NCBI GenBank assembly: GCA_934454145.1
Contig: CAKSFT010000011.1
Location: 1 to 64,000, forward strand
Direction: 5' to 3'
Source: an uncultured Clostridia bacterium
Lineage (GTDB): Bacteria > Bacillota > Clostridia > UBA1381
Length of the DNA: 64,000 nt
This document shows positions 34,552 to 42,682 of this stretch, piece by piece (position 1 is the stretch's first letter; each line of letters begins with the position of its first letter). The translations under genes were made by a program, and so were the position numbers. Below the pieces are notes generated by a model. That model was not told the origin of the DNA. It did not search any database and was given only the letters and a program-made list of their open reading frames with translations.

Positions 34552-35793
34552 ATGGACGGGACGATAGGTGTCTTATGTGTGCTGGTAATTTTATCAGCCT
34601 ATTTCAGCGCCACCGAAACGGCATTTTCATCATTAAATAAAATAAGAATAAAAAACATGGCTTCCGAGGGGAACAAGCGTGCAAAGCTGACACTGAAGCT
34701 GTGTGATAAGTTTGATAATCTGCTCTCCACCATTCTGGTGGGGAATAATATAGTAAACATCATGACATCATCAATTGCGACAGCAATGCTTTGCTCATAC
34801 TTCCCACAAAACGGGGTTGCAATTTCCACGGTTGCTGTGACGATTGTTGTGCTTGTATTTGGGGAAATATCACCAAAAAGCATGGCAAAGGAAAAGCCGG
34901 AACAGTTTGCAATGTTTTCGGCACCGATAATCAATTTTCTGTGCATTGTTTTCACCCCTGTGACCTTCTTGTTTTCACAGCTGAAAAGAGGGATAACGGC
35001 AATTTTTCATCTGAGCAGTGACGGCGGAATCACTGAGGCAGAGCTTTTGACGATGGTTGAGGAAGCACAGCACGAAGGCGGAATAGATGAGAACGAAGGC
35101 GACCTCATAAAAAGCGTCATTGAATTTTATGATTTGGACGTGGGGGACATACTTATCCCGAGGGTTGATGTCGTGGCGGTTGACTGCGAAAGCACCAACG
35201 AGGAAATTGACAACATATTTAATGAAACCCGTTTTTCAAGATTGCCTGTTTATAAAGAAACAATCGACAACATTATAGGAATTATAAACCATAAAGACTT
35301 CCAGTATCGTGTGCTGGGCAAGGGAAACAGCCTGCAAAGCATTATTGCACAGCCGATTTATGTGCTGGAAAATATGAAAATTTCAAATCTTCTGAAACTG
35401 CTTCAGCAAAAAAAATCACACCTGGCGGTTGTGACCGATGAATACGGCGGCACTGTCGGCGTGGTTACGCTGGAGGACATAATAGAAGAGCTTGTGGGAG
35501 AAATATGGGACGAGCACGACGTTGTGGTACAGGAAATCGTACCTGTGTCGGAAAATTGTTACAAAATATCGTGCAATGCAAATCTTGACAAGCTTTGTGA
35601 ACTGTTTGACATAAAAATAGAATCGGAAAGCACAACCGTGGGGGGCTGGGTGACAGAAAAACTGGAGAAAATACCGCAGCCCGGCGATTCTTTTGAATGT
35701 GACGGTCTGTCTGTGACCGTGACCGAGGCGGACGAGCGGCGGGTATTAGAAGTAATGGTCACTTTTGAGCCTGATGACTCCGCGGAGGAATAA
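34552..35793 (+). CDS. DUF21/CBS domain hemolysin-type membrane protein (CorC/CNNM family)
   Basis: A 413-residue protein with a DUF21 (CNNM) membrane domain of about four helices (1-190), a pair of CBS domains (about 200-325; DILIPRVDVVAVD and VVTDEYGGTVGVVTLEDIIEELVG in part) and a C-terminal CorC_HlyC domain (about 335-410). Members are Mg/Co transport proteins or regulators. The old label hemolysin C comes from a distant relative and need not apply. The start follows AAGGAGG. Confidence 0.92.
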   Translation: MDGTIGVLCVLVILSAYFSATETAFSSLNKIRIKNMASEGNKRAKLTLKLCDKFDNLLSTILVGNNIVNIMTSSIATAMLCSYFPQNGVAISTVAVTIVVLVFGEISPKSMAKEKPEQFAMFSAPIINFLCIVFTPVTFLFSQLKRGITAIFHLSSDGGITEAELLTMVEEAQHEGGIDENEGDLIKSVIEFYDLDVGDILIPRVDVVAVDCESTNEEIDNIFNETRFSRLPVYKETIDNIIGIINHKDFQYRVLGKGNSLQSIIAQPIYVLENMKISNLLKLLQQKKSHLAVVTDEYGGTVGVVTLEDIIEELVGEIWDEHDVVVQEIVPVSENCYKISCNANLDKLCELFDIKIESESTTVGGWVTEKLEKIPQPGDSFECDGLSVTVTEADERRVLEVMVTFEPDDSAEE

Positions 35794-35985
35794 AATCTGC
35801 TTTTCCGCATTTATCCATTTTTTTGTGAGTGTCTGATAATTGTTTGATAGCTTTGCGAGTTTTGCACTGGTCAGGGGTAAAAGCTCCTGATAATGGTTCA
35901 GCTTACTTTTACATTTGCAGAGTTTTTTGCTGATTATATAAAGCAAAATTGAATTGAACAGAAATTTTAGTTTTATAATTTTCAT
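35746..35985 (-). CDS. Possible small basic protein, unrecognised
   Basis: A 79-codon frame begins MKIIKLKFLFNSILL and is rich in Lys and Asn, with a CKCK motif. GGAG stands 7 bases before the ATG and a perfect hairpin lies just upstream. It overlaps the end of the CBS gene tail-to-tail by 48 bases. A hydrophobic N-terminal stretch may be a membrane helix. I do not recognise it and it may be spurious. Confidence 0.3.
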   Translation of the reverse strand: MKIIKLKFLFNSILLYIISKKLCKCKSKLNHYQELLPLTSAKLAKLSNNYQTLTKKWINAEKQILFLRGVIRLKSDHYF

Positions 35986-36001
35986 GGCGAACTCCGATAT
36001 A

Positions 36002-36032
36002 CCGCCCGATGTTTTGCATCGGGCGGTTGTGT
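36002..36032. terminator. Perfect 10-base hairpin in the CBS-prmC gap
   Basis: CCGCCCGATG (36002-36011) and CATCGGGCGG (36017-36026) with a TTTTG loop, followed by TTGTGTTTTC on the plus strand. It lies 208 bases past the CBS gene stop. Confidence 0.6.
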
Positions 36033-36067
36033 TTTCTTTAGCATGTCCGCTTTTTGAAGGGAATATA

Positions 36068-36102
36068 CAAAAAACGGTGTATAGAAAATACACCGTTTTT
36101 TC
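36068..36102. terminator. Terminator of the yqhQ-prmC operon
   Basis: ACGGTGTA (36074-36081) and TACACCGT (36089-36096), flanked by A-run and T-run, so it works on both strands. It stands 18 bases past the prmC stop. Confidence 0.75.
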
Positions 36103-36119
36103 ATCTGCGTTTTATGAAT

Positions 36120-36959
36120 TTATTTCAGTATACCGCTTATAACGCGGTAGTTGTCGCCATAATCTTTCAGGGCGGTTATAGAACGGAAGGAAGCCTCCAT
36201 GAGTTCTGACACCGATTCCTTTTGGTTATAGCCTATTTCAAATGCAAGCATGCCGCCCGGGGAAAGATATCTCGGCGCGGTTTTTGTTATGTGACGGTAA
36301 AAATCCAAGCCGTCGGTACCGCCGTCCAGGGCTTGGTGTGGTTCATATTTGTTTACCGTGTCCGAAAGCGTGGGGATAACGTCAGACTCAATATACGGCG
36401 GATTCGACACAATGAGGTCGTATTTGCCGAAGAAGTCGGATTTGAATATATCACATGTCCGAAATTTGACGCGGTCGGAAACATTTTGGAGCTGTGCGTT
36501 CTGCATTGCGATTTCAATCGCCTCGGGTGATATGTCGATACCTGTGACATGTGCGTTTTTGTTGAAATATGCAAGCGATACCGCAATGCACCCGGAGCCT
36601 GTGCAAAGGTCAAGAGCCGTGAAAGCTTTGCCGCCAAAATGTTCCAGTATATGTTCTGCAAGCCTTTCGGTGTCATGCCGCGGAATAAGCACGGAAGGAT
36701 TGACCGAAAATTCGAGCCCCATAAATTCTTGTGTGCCGAGTATGTATTCAAGCGGCTCGTGACGAACACGGCGGTTGACTTGCAAATAAATAAGCTTTAG
36801 TTTTTCCGGGGGGACATCTGTGCCGGATTTGAGCACAATGTCCAGTGGGGAAAGCGAAAGAGCTTTCCTTACAATCAGGTGTGCCTCAAAGAGAGCATTG
36901 TCATTTCCGCTTTGCTTCAATGTGTGAGAAATTTCATGAATAAGTTCACGAATTACCAT
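36120..36959 (-). CDS. prmC: Peptide chain release factor N5-glutamine methyltransferase
   Basis: Methylates the GGQ glutamine of release factors. It has 279 residues. An N-terminal helical domain leads into the Rossmann methyltransferase with ALDLCTGSGCIAVSLA and the substrate-binding NPPY (186-189). Its start overlaps the end of the upstream gene by 7 bases, so the two are coupled. The gene for release factor 1 (prfA), usually beside it, is not here. Confidence 0.95.
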   Translation of the reverse strand: MVIRELIHEISHTLKQSGNDNALFEAHLIVRKALSLSPLDIVLKSGTDVPPEKLKLIYLQVNRRVRHEPLEYILGTQEFMGLEFSVNPSVLIPRHDTERLAEHILEHFGGKAFTALDLCTGSGCIAVSLAYFNKNAHVTGIDISPEAIEIAMQNAQLQNVSDRVKFRTCDIFKSDFFGKYDLIVSNPPYIESDVIPTLSDTVNKYEPHQALDGGTDGLDFYRHITKTAPRYLSPGGMLAFEIGYNQKESVSELMEASFRSITALKDYGDNYRVISGILK

Positions 36960-37942
36960 TTGTCGTCCTCCGAATTTTCGGGGATAACGGATTTCATGGA
37001 TTCAATGGCAACTTCAATTTGTGATTCGTCGGGTTCGCGCGTTGTCAGGCGCTGAAGCCAAAGCCCCGGCTTTGTCAGCAGCTGCACACATTTGTTTTTG
37101 CTGCGCCCGGCAAGCTTTATCGCCTCATAGGAAAGCCCTGCAACAACCGGGAGCAGAGCAAGACGTGTTGCCATTCGCAAGAGAATCTGCACTATTTTTG
37201 TATAGCCGTCAAAACGCGGAAGAAGACAGAAAACTACTATGCTGATTATCATGACAAAAAGCAAAAAGCTTGTGCCGCATCTGGGGTGAAAACGCGAATG
37301 TTTTTTTATGTTTTCCACAGTCAGCTCTTCGCCTGCTTCATAGCATGCGATTGTTTTATGTTCTGCACCGTGATATTCAAAAACTCTTTTTATGTCCTTC
37401 ATTTTGGAAACAAGTGCAAGATAAAGGATAAAAATAAACATTCTGATAATTCCTTCACTGATGCTGGTGAAAGCCTTTGTCTGCGCGATGTTTTTCAGCG
37501 GTGAAAAAAGTGAAAAAAGCCATTCCAATCCGCCCGTTATGGCAGAAGGGAGGAGAATGAAAAGACCGACACTCAGGACGAGTGATATGGCTATGGATAC
37601 ATAAATCACAATATCCTTTATTTTGTCGCCGAATTTGTCGTTAAGCCATTTGTCGAATTTGCTTTCTTCGGCTTCTTCGTCCTCCAAGTCCATAAAGTCG
37701 GCCGAGAACATGAGTGCCTTCATGCCGACCACAAGACTTTCGATAAAATTGACACAACCGCGTATGATGGGGAGTCTGAGGACAGCGTTGTGTTTTTTTG
37801 TGCCGTTTTCGTTTACTTCACAGACAATGTCGCCATCGGGCTTTCGCACTGCCATTGCTGTTTTGTGCGGACCGCGCATCATTACCCCTTCGATTATCGC
37901 CTGACCGCCTATTGATGTAATATGTTGTTCTTTTTCTTTCAT
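36953..37942 (-). CDS. yqhQ: DUF1385 family membrane protein YqhQ
   Basis: A 329-residue protein beginning with IGGQAIIEGVMMRGP, the signature of DUF1385. It has hydrophobic segments around 115-140, 165-180, 220-240 and 255-275, and contains EYHGAEHKTIACYE and HPRCGTSFLL, with conserved His and Cys that could bind a metal. Function is not established. The yqhQ-prmC pairing is common in Clostridia. Confidence 0.92.
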   Translation of the reverse strand: MKEKEQHITSIGGQAIIEGVMMRGPHKTAMAVRKPDGDIVCEVNENGTKKHNAVLRLPIIRGCVNFIESLVVGMKALMFSADFMDLEDEEAEESKFDKWLNDKFGDKIKDIVIYVSIAISLVLSVGLFILLPSAITGGLEWLFSLFSPLKNIAQTKAFTSISEGIIRMFIFILYLALVSKMKDIKRVFEYHGAEHKTIACYEAGEELTVENIKKHSRFHPRCGTSFLLFVMIISIVVFCLLPRFDGYTKIVQILLRMATRLALLPVVAGLSYEAIKLAGRSKNKCVQLLTKPGLWLQRLTTREPDESQIEVAIESMKSVIPENSEDDKW

Positions 37943-38111
37943 AATTTAAACCTCTTGAATTTATTAGCAATACTGCATTTTTTAATTATATATCATAAAC
38001 TTTGTATTTGCAAGCGGTTTTAAAAAAATTTATTATTTATTCATAAAAAGTTGAAGATATGCAGATAATAAAGAAAATTACACTGACAGAACAGGAAAGA
38101 GGGGAAATGCA

Positions 38112-38543
38112 ATGGATAAGAAAAAAGAATATAAGAAATTTGCGGATAAAAAAGTGCCACCGTCAAATTTGCTGAAAAACTGCATAAATGCGTTTTTGAT
38201 TGGGGGTGCAATATGCACTGTCGGGGAAGGTATCATGGAAATGTACAAATCACTGGGGCTGGATAAGGAAATGTCGGGGAGCGCAACCTCGGTCACACTG
38301 ATTTTTTTGGGGATATTATTCACAGGACTGGGGCTTTATTCAAAGCTTGCGCAATATGCCGGGGCAGGAACAATTGTGCCGATAACAGGCTTTGCAAATG
38401 CGGTTGCATCACCCGCCATTGAAGCACGCACAGAGGGGTTTGTACTGGGTGTAGCGGCAAAAATATTTACGATTGCAGGGCCTGTGATTGTTTATGGAAC
38501 GGTCGCATCGGTCATATCCGGGCTGATTTTTTATATTTTCTAA
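38112..38543 (+). CDS. spoVAC: Stage V sporulation protein AC
   Basis: Membrane subunit of the SpoVA channel that moves dipicolinic acid into the forespore and releases it in germination. It has 143 residues with four hydrophobic segments and the conserved GAGTIVPITGFANAV and EARTEGFVLGV. In most spore formers spoVAC is followed by spoVAD and spoVAE. Here it stands alone, with a terminator after it. A sigma-G promoter is expected; the upstream sequence gives only a weak match. Confidence 0.93.
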   Translation: MDKKKEYKKFADKKVPPSNLLKNCINAFLIGGAICTVGEGIMEMYKSLGLDKEMSGSATSVTLIFLGILFTGLGLYSKLAQYAGAGTIVPITGFANAVASPAIEARTEGFVLGVAAKIFTIAGPVIVYGTVASVISGLIFYIF

Positions 38544-38620
38544 AGTTTTTTTCTATCCCATATATACGGAAAAGGGACTGTACGAAAAGCCGATTGACTT
38601 TTCGTACAGCCCCTTTTTAA
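38542..38620 (+). terminator. Terminator cassette after spoVAC, repeated copy
   Basis: GGGACTGTACGAAAAG (38574-38589) pairs with CTTTTCGTACAGCCCC (38598-38613) and ends in TTTTT. The preceding AAAGTTTTTTTCTATCCC matches the bases before the terminator at 14641. It ends 36 bases before the converging next gene, so it may serve both. Confidence 0.8.
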
Positions 38621-38656
38621 ATACGAAAGTGCGTGAACTTCCTCCATTAGTTTTTT

Positions 38657-39490
38657 CTACATTTTTTCCAAAAAGCTTTTTATGATGTACATCAGCTTTT
38701 CGGCGTCATATCGCTGTGCACCGTCGGGGACTGTCACTGCAAGGTTGTATGACATTCCGCCCTTGTTTGCATAGAGATAATAGATTGAGTTGCCCTTGTT
38801 GTAACAGCCTATAAGCGCCGCGTTCTTGTCCAATGCTTTGCGGACATATTTTATGCTGAGTGTATTGAATTGCCCAAGCCCCTTGACGAGGTATGCAATA
38901 TATGAGTCATCTATAGTGATGTCCGCGGATTTTTCGGCAGATATCGTTATGCTGCATGCGCCCGATTTTGCAGAAACAGTGTTTTCACCGCCGGACGACA
39001 GGGGCGTGTCGGAAAAATATTCAAAATTCAATCCGTTTTCGCTGACATAGGCGTTTTTTTTCGCTTTGGCAAATTCGGGACTTGTGATTTCGGCAACCCT
39101 TTCATTGCCGTCCCACGAAACATCACATGTGTATGCTTCGGAAATTGCCCTCAACGGCACAAGTGTACGGTTATTGATGATTTTTGCCGGCACGTCAAGC
39201 TCTTTTGGTTCGCCGTTTACATACATTTGGCGGCTGCCGATAGAAATTGTGACCTTTTTGCCGTCTTTTTCGGATATGGCTGTCCTTGTCCCATCGTCCC
39301 AGGAAACCTCAGCACCCAGGAGTTCAAAAATTTTCCTCAACGGCACAAGTGTGCGGTTTTCGGATATGACCGCAGGCTGGTCAAACTCCACCTCCATGGC
39401 GTTGAACTCCACGCGGACATCGCCGGAGGCAAAGGCGGTGGCGGACATGCCGAAAAATATTGCCAAAACAGGCAAAAGAATTTTTTTCAT
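38657..39490 (-). CDS. Secreted protein with copper-amine-oxidase-like N-terminal repeats
   Basis: A 277-residue protein with a signal peptide (1-21, ending AFASG). Two copper amine oxidase N-terminal-like modules follow (about 30-140): ENRTLVPLRKIFELLGA and NNRTLVPLRAISEAY. The rest (about 150-277) is unassigned. These modules are non-enzymatic stalk-like domains of cell-surface proteins in Firmicutes, and there is no amine oxidase catalytic domain. The role is unknown. Confidence 0.88.
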   Translation of the reverse strand: MKKILLPVLAIFFGMSATAFASGDVRVEFNAMEVEFDQPAVISENRTLVPLRKIFELLGAEVSWDDGTRTAISEKDGKKVTISIGSRQMYVNGEPKELDVPAKIINNRTLVPLRAISEAYTCDVSWDGNERVAEITSPEFAKAKKNAYVSENGLNFEYFSDTPLSSGGENTVSAKSGACSITISAEKSADITIDDSYIAYLVKGLGQFNTLSIKYVRKALDKNAALIGCYNKGNSIYYLYANKGGMSYNLAVTVPDGAQRYDAEKLMYIIKSFLEKM

Positions 39491-39526
39491 TGTGTTTTCC
39501 TTTCATAAATTATATCAAACATGTGT

Positions 39527-39889
39527 TTAAAGTTCGGTTGTATAGTCCTCATAAATATATTCGCTGTTATTCTCTGTGGTGTCATCATTTTCCACAATCA
39601 ACACTTTTGCGTCGCGGCTCATTGCAATGGAATGCCATATGCCTTTTTTTACGTTATAAATCTTTCCTTTTTCCATTTTGCATGCGGTTTTTTCTTTGCC
39701 GATGACAAGTGTTGCATTCCCTTCAAGCAGGACAAAAACCTCGTCGGTGCACATGTGGCGCTCAAGCTTTTTCATTTTGTTCTTGTCGGCACATTCGGCA
39801 TAGTTGTGCAGGGCAACTCTCCACTGTTCAAAAGCCATGACGGGCTGATAGCCCTCGCCTGTATATTCCAGAATTTCCAATCCGTTCAT
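39527..39889 (-). CDS. Small cupin-domain protein
   Basis: A single-domain cupin of 120 residues. The cupin motif begins around ERHMCTDEVFVLLEGNATLVIG and the second motif is KGIWHSIAMS. Histidines and a glutamate are in metal-binding positions. Such proteins may bind or isomerise sugars; the substrate is unknown. An eroded palindromic repeat lies 32 bases upstream of the start. Confidence 0.85.
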   Translation of the reverse strand: MNGLEILEYTGEGYQPVMAFEQWRVALHNYAECADKNKMKKLERHMCTDEVFVLLEGNATLVIGKEKTACKMEKGKIYNVKKGIWHSIAMSRDAKVLIVENDDTTENNSEYIYEDYTTEL

Positions 39890-39921
39890 TTTTATTTTCT
39901 CCTTTGCTTTTTTGGTGATAC

Positions 39922-39953
39922 AGGTAAATGTAAAATATCAGTTTTAAATCCCC
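39922..39953. repeat. Eroded palindromic element upstream of the cupin gene
   Basis: AGGTAAATGTAAAATATCAG starts the copy; the right arm (TTTTAAATCCCC) no longer pairs fully. No flanking direct repeat is evident. It resembles the copy at 49213 (GTAAAACATCAG). It sits 32 bases from the cupin start codon. Confidence 0.4.
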
Positions 39954-40056
39954 GTATTTTCGATGTTTTTATTGTACCACAAATTTTTTATTTTGTAAAG
40001 CAATCCCCCAAATTACGATAAATCTTTTTATTATTTTCGGCATCGGGCAATTTATG

Positions 40057-40140
40057 TGTCGAAAGGCGGCACACGGTTTATTGTTTTCGACAAAGGTTTG
40101 TATTTTTCTCAAAAGGATATCCGCGGCGTCTCGGGGAAAT
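40057..40140 (+). promoter_or_regulatory. spoIIA operon control region: two 0A boxes and a sigma-H-like promoter
   Basis: TGTCGAA at 40057-40063 and TTCGACA at 40086-40092 are perfect Spo0A boxes in opposite orientation. AAAAGGATAT (40111-40120) and GGGGAAAT (40133-40140) resemble the -35 (AGGANNT) and -10 (GAAT) elements of sigma-H promoters. This matches the known control of spoIIA by Spo0A~P with sigma-H. The -10 has one mismatch. Confidence 0.75.
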
Positions 40141-40192
40141 AACCCTTTAGTATAAAAAATAATATAAATTTTTAATAACAGGAGGCAGAAGC

Positions 40193-40528
40193 ATGGATAT
40201 CAGACTGATTGGGGACAAGCATACCCTGCTTGTCGGGATTGACGGCGAGCTTGACCACCACATGGCGGGGAAAATCCGCGAGGCGGTTGACCGTAAAATC
40301 AAAAGCACCAATGCCGTCAATATTATTTTTGATTTCACAAAGGTGGGGTTTATGGACAGCTCGGGAATTGGCGTAATCATGGGCAGGTACAAAATTTCCA
40401 AAATGCTTGGGGGACGCGTCATAATATTCGGTGCAAAAAAACAAATCAGGAGAATTTTGGAAATGTCGGGCATTGACAAAATTGCCGTTTTGTGTGACAA
40501 GCTTGAACAAGCTTTGGAAATGATATGA
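40193..40528 (+). CDS. spoIIAA: Anti-sigma F factor antagonist
   Basis: Dephosphorylated SpoIIAA displaces sigma-F from SpoIIAB in the forespore. It has 111 residues of the STAS fold. The phosphorylatable serine is in FMDSSGIGV (Ser56/Ser57). The start follows AGGAGG. It is first of three tightly spaced genes. Confidence 0.97.
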   Translation: MDIRLIGDKHTLLVGIDGELDHHMAGKIREAVDRKIKSTNAVNIIFDFTKVGFMDSSGIGVIMGRYKISKMLGGRVIIFGAKKQIRRILEMSGIDKIAVLCDKLEQALEMI

Positions 40529-40545
40529 GGAAAGAGGTGAGGTAA

Positions 40546-40965
40546 ATGGAAAATATAATGTGTCTGGAATTTATAAACAAATCTGAAAATGAAAGCTTTG
40601 CGCGCATGGTTGCCACGGCATTTGTCACCCGTCTGAACCCGACAATGGAGGAAATTGCAGAAATAAAGACGGCGATATCCGAGGCGGTGACAAACGCAAT
40701 CATTCACGGATATGAAAATACTGTCGGCATGGTGAGAATGGAAGGTAAAATTTCCGGCAGCACCGTGGAATACACAATCACCGACAGAGGGTGCGGAATA
40801 GCGGACATCAAAAAGGCGAGGGAACCGCTTTATACCGGTAAGCCTGAGCTTGAGCGCTCGGGTATGGGTTTTTCCATCATGGAAAGCTTTATGGACAGCG
40901 TGGAGGTTTCGAGCAGCCCGGGCATGGGCACAACAATCAGGCTTACAAAGGTAATAGGAAAATGA
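40546..40965 (+). CDS. spoIIAB: Anti-sigma F factor (serine kinase)
   Basis: Binds and blocks sigma-F and phosphorylates SpoIIAA. It has 139 residues of the GHKL ATPase fold: N box ISEAVTNAIIHGYEN, G1 DRGCGI and G2 SGMGFSIMESFMD. The start is 17 bases after spoIIAA with AGAGGTGAGG. Its stop overlaps the sigF start by 4 bases. Confidence 0.97.
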   Translation: MENIMCLEFINKSENESFARMVATAFVTRLNPTMEEIAEIKTAISEAVTNAIIHGYENTVGMVRMEGKISGSTVEYTITDRGCGIADIKKAREPLYTGKPELERSGMGFSIMESFMDSVEVSSSPGMGTTIRLTKVIGK

Positions 40966-41660
40966 ACAGCAACAGTGTATTATTGGAAAAGGCAAAAAGC
41001 GGCGACAAAATCGCCGAGGAGGAATTGATTGAGCAGAACATGGGGCTGGTCATAAATGCGGCAAAACATTTTTTAAACCGCGGATGTGACTTTGAAGAGC
41101 TTACTCAAATCGGTGCAATCGGGCTCATAAAGGCCGTGAAACGTTTTGACGATGCGTACGGTGTGTGTTTTTCCACGTATGCCGTGCCGGTGATTATTGG
41201 CGAAATAAGACGTTTTTTGCGTGATGACAATATAATCAAAATAAGCCGCACCGTGAAGGAACGCGCAATAAAAGGAAGGAAAGCAGAGGAACAGCTGCGG
41301 CGCGAGCTGAAGCGTGAGCCGACAATCAACGAGGTTTCGGAAACCGCAGGGGTTTCACCCGAAGATTTGGTTGAGGCTTTTGAGGCTGCCGCGGTGCCCG
41401 AATCTATATATTATGAAAATGATGACTCGGGACAATCCGAAAGGCTCAGGGCGCCGGACAGCGAAAATGATATAATAAACAAGGTGCTTATTTCGGAGCT
41501 TTTGTCGCATCTTGATGCAAGGGAACGCCAAATCATAGTGCTCAGGTATTTTAAAGAAAAAACCCAGGCGCAGATTGCGGAAATAATAGGAGTTTCGCAA
41601 GTGCAGATATCGAGAATCGAAAAGAATGTACTGAAAAAACTCCGCGGATATGCTACATAA
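40962..41660 (+). CDS. sigF: RNA polymerase sigma-F factor
   Basis: The first forespore-specific sigma factor. It has 232 residues. Region 2 has IEQNMGLVINAAKHF and DFEELTQIGAIGLIKAVKRF; region 3 has KISRTVKERA; region 4 ends with the helix-turn-helix AQIAEIIGVSQVQISRIEKNVL. The order spoIIAA-spoIIAB-sigF is universal in spore formers. The 3' end overlaps a small minus-strand gene by 8 bases. Confidence 0.97.
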   Translation: MNSNSVLLEKAKSGDKIAEEELIEQNMGLVINAAKHFLNRGCDFEELTQIGAIGLIKAVKRFDDAYGVCFSTYAVPVIIGEIRRFLRDDNIIKISRTVKERAIKGRKAEEQLRRELKREPTINEVSETAGVSPEDLVEAFEAAAVPESIYYENDDSGQSERLRAPDSENDIINKVLISELLSHLDARERQIIVLRYFKEKTQAQIAEIIGVSQVQISRIEKNVLKKLRGYAT

Positions 41661-41901
41661 ATTCTGCCGAAAATTCTCTTATTTTCACCATGTGGAATTT
41701 GTTTGGTTTTAATGATATGTAAAGGTCTAAAAAGGGTTTTTTATGATTGTCTAACAGAGTGACCGATATGCTGCCGGCGTCGGCAAGACAGTATTTGCTT
41801 TTCTCGTGCCGCGGCAGGCACTCTGCTATGACATCATCGCCTTCACACACAGAAATGTACGGGTATTTTGTGTCATTATAAAATGCAATATATGAAAACA
41901 C
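41653..41901 (-). CDS. Small protein of unknown function
   Basis: An 82-codon frame starting at GTG 41901, with AGAGGAGGG about 6 bases before it; a longer frame from 41958 would read through that site. The product begins MFSYIAFYNDTKYPYIS and ends VKIREFSAEFM, and has no obvious signal or membrane segment. I do not recognise it. It converges on sigF, and a palindromic repeat lies 29 bases upstream of its start. Confidence 0.6.
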   Translation of the reverse strand: MFSYIAFYNDTKYPYISVCEGDDVIAECLPRHEKSKYCLADAGSISVTLLDNHKKPFLDLYISLKPNKFHMVKIREFSAEFM

Positions 41902-41921
41902 GGGCGTCCCTCCTCTCATGA

Positions 41922-41975
41922 TATAAATGTATGTAATTGTAAAACTAACGTTTTCCAATTACATATGTATAAATG
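41922..41975. repeat. Palindromic element, variant arm type, with 8-base direct repeats
   Basis: TATAAATG occurs at 41922-41929 and 41968-41975. The palindrome TGTAATTGTAAAACTAACG...TTTTCCAATTACAT lies between them. Its AACGTTTTCCAATT part matches the right end of the 220-base copy at 9632-9850 rather than the short copies, so it looks like a collapsed pair of right ends. Confidence 0.6.
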
Positions 41976-42005
41976 GAAAGTGCTTATATTTCATAATATG
42001 AGGAG

Positions 42006-42210
42006 TTGACATAAAAAGTGAGCATAAAAATAAACCCCACGAAAACCGTGGCTAAGGTCAAGTTCTTACCTGCATATGCAGGTGGGTCGCTTCCCGAAAA
42101 TTTTACATGTCCACTGGCAGTCCGAAAGGAAAGGAGGCATATGCGCCATTTTGCGGAGAGAGCATCCCGTATAAGAAGTGTTGGTAAAAAATTGACCGTA
42201 CACGTGAGTC
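42006..42210 (+). ncRNA. Candidate structured RNA with its own -35 box, 6S-like outline
   Basis: TTGACA (42006-42011) with a weak AT-rich -10 (AATAAA near 42029-42034) precedes a stretch with extensive pairing. There is a CCACG AAAAC CGTGG hairpin (42037-42051) and a long closing stem, GGTCAAGTTCTTACC (42056-42070) with GGTAAAAAATTGACC (42183-42197), extended outward. Inside lies the palindrome CCTGCATATGCAGG (42069-42082). The rod shape and CTAAG...TTCTTACC[hairpin]GGTGGGTCG layout recall Firmicutes 6S RNA, but I cannot assign it. The frame overlapping it at 42018-42398 has no ribosome site. Confidence 0.5.
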
Positions 42211-42321
42211 ACAGGGTTATTTGCAATTATTTAATTTTCATTATTATAATAGCATGTTTTTGCGGAAATTTCAATAGTTTTTGCGGAATTTTTAAATACA
42301 ATTATGTTACAAAATTGTTAA

Positions 42322-42582
42322 TTATTCTTCAATTTCTTCGTCGCGCTTCAAAAATTCGTCAAAAGCCGCTTGAAGTTCGTCTTCATCTTCAACCATGACA
42401 AGTTCCGGGTCTTCGGTGTCGATGCCGTAAACTTTCATAATCAAAACCTCGTCGGATTCCTCTTCGTCCATGATTTCAAGCAATGCAAAATAGGTTTCGC
42501 CGTTAAGTTCAAAAACATCTATTGTTGCAAACTCAATCTGATTTCCCTGTTCATCTTCCAGAATTATGATGTTATCTTCCAT
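42322..42582 (-). CDS. DUF1292 family protein (YrzB-like)
   Basis: An acidic 86-residue protein: IIILEDEQGNQIEFATIDVFELNG is cut here to its start, with EYFALLEI-like and YGIDTEDPELVMVEDEDE segments. DUF1292 genes usually stand beside ruvX in Firmicutes, as here. The ATG at 42582 follows GAGGTGAC. Function is unknown. Confidence 0.9.
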   Translation of the reverse strand: MEDNIIILEDEQGNQIEFATIDVFELNGETYFALLEIMDEEESDEVLIMKVYGIDTEDPELVMVEDEDELQAAFDEFLKRDEEIEE

Positions 42583-42682
42583 TTTTGTCACCTCGTTTTT
42601 CAATTTATTGTTTCCCGTGATATTCTTCAATATTCACAAAGCTATTGCTTATTTTAATATAAAAACGGAAAAAAGTCAACAG

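Noticed and set aside
42018..42398. Plus-strand 126-codon frame at the structured RNA
   Set aside because: Its first part is the base-paired RNA region and its second part is antisense to the DUF1292 gene.
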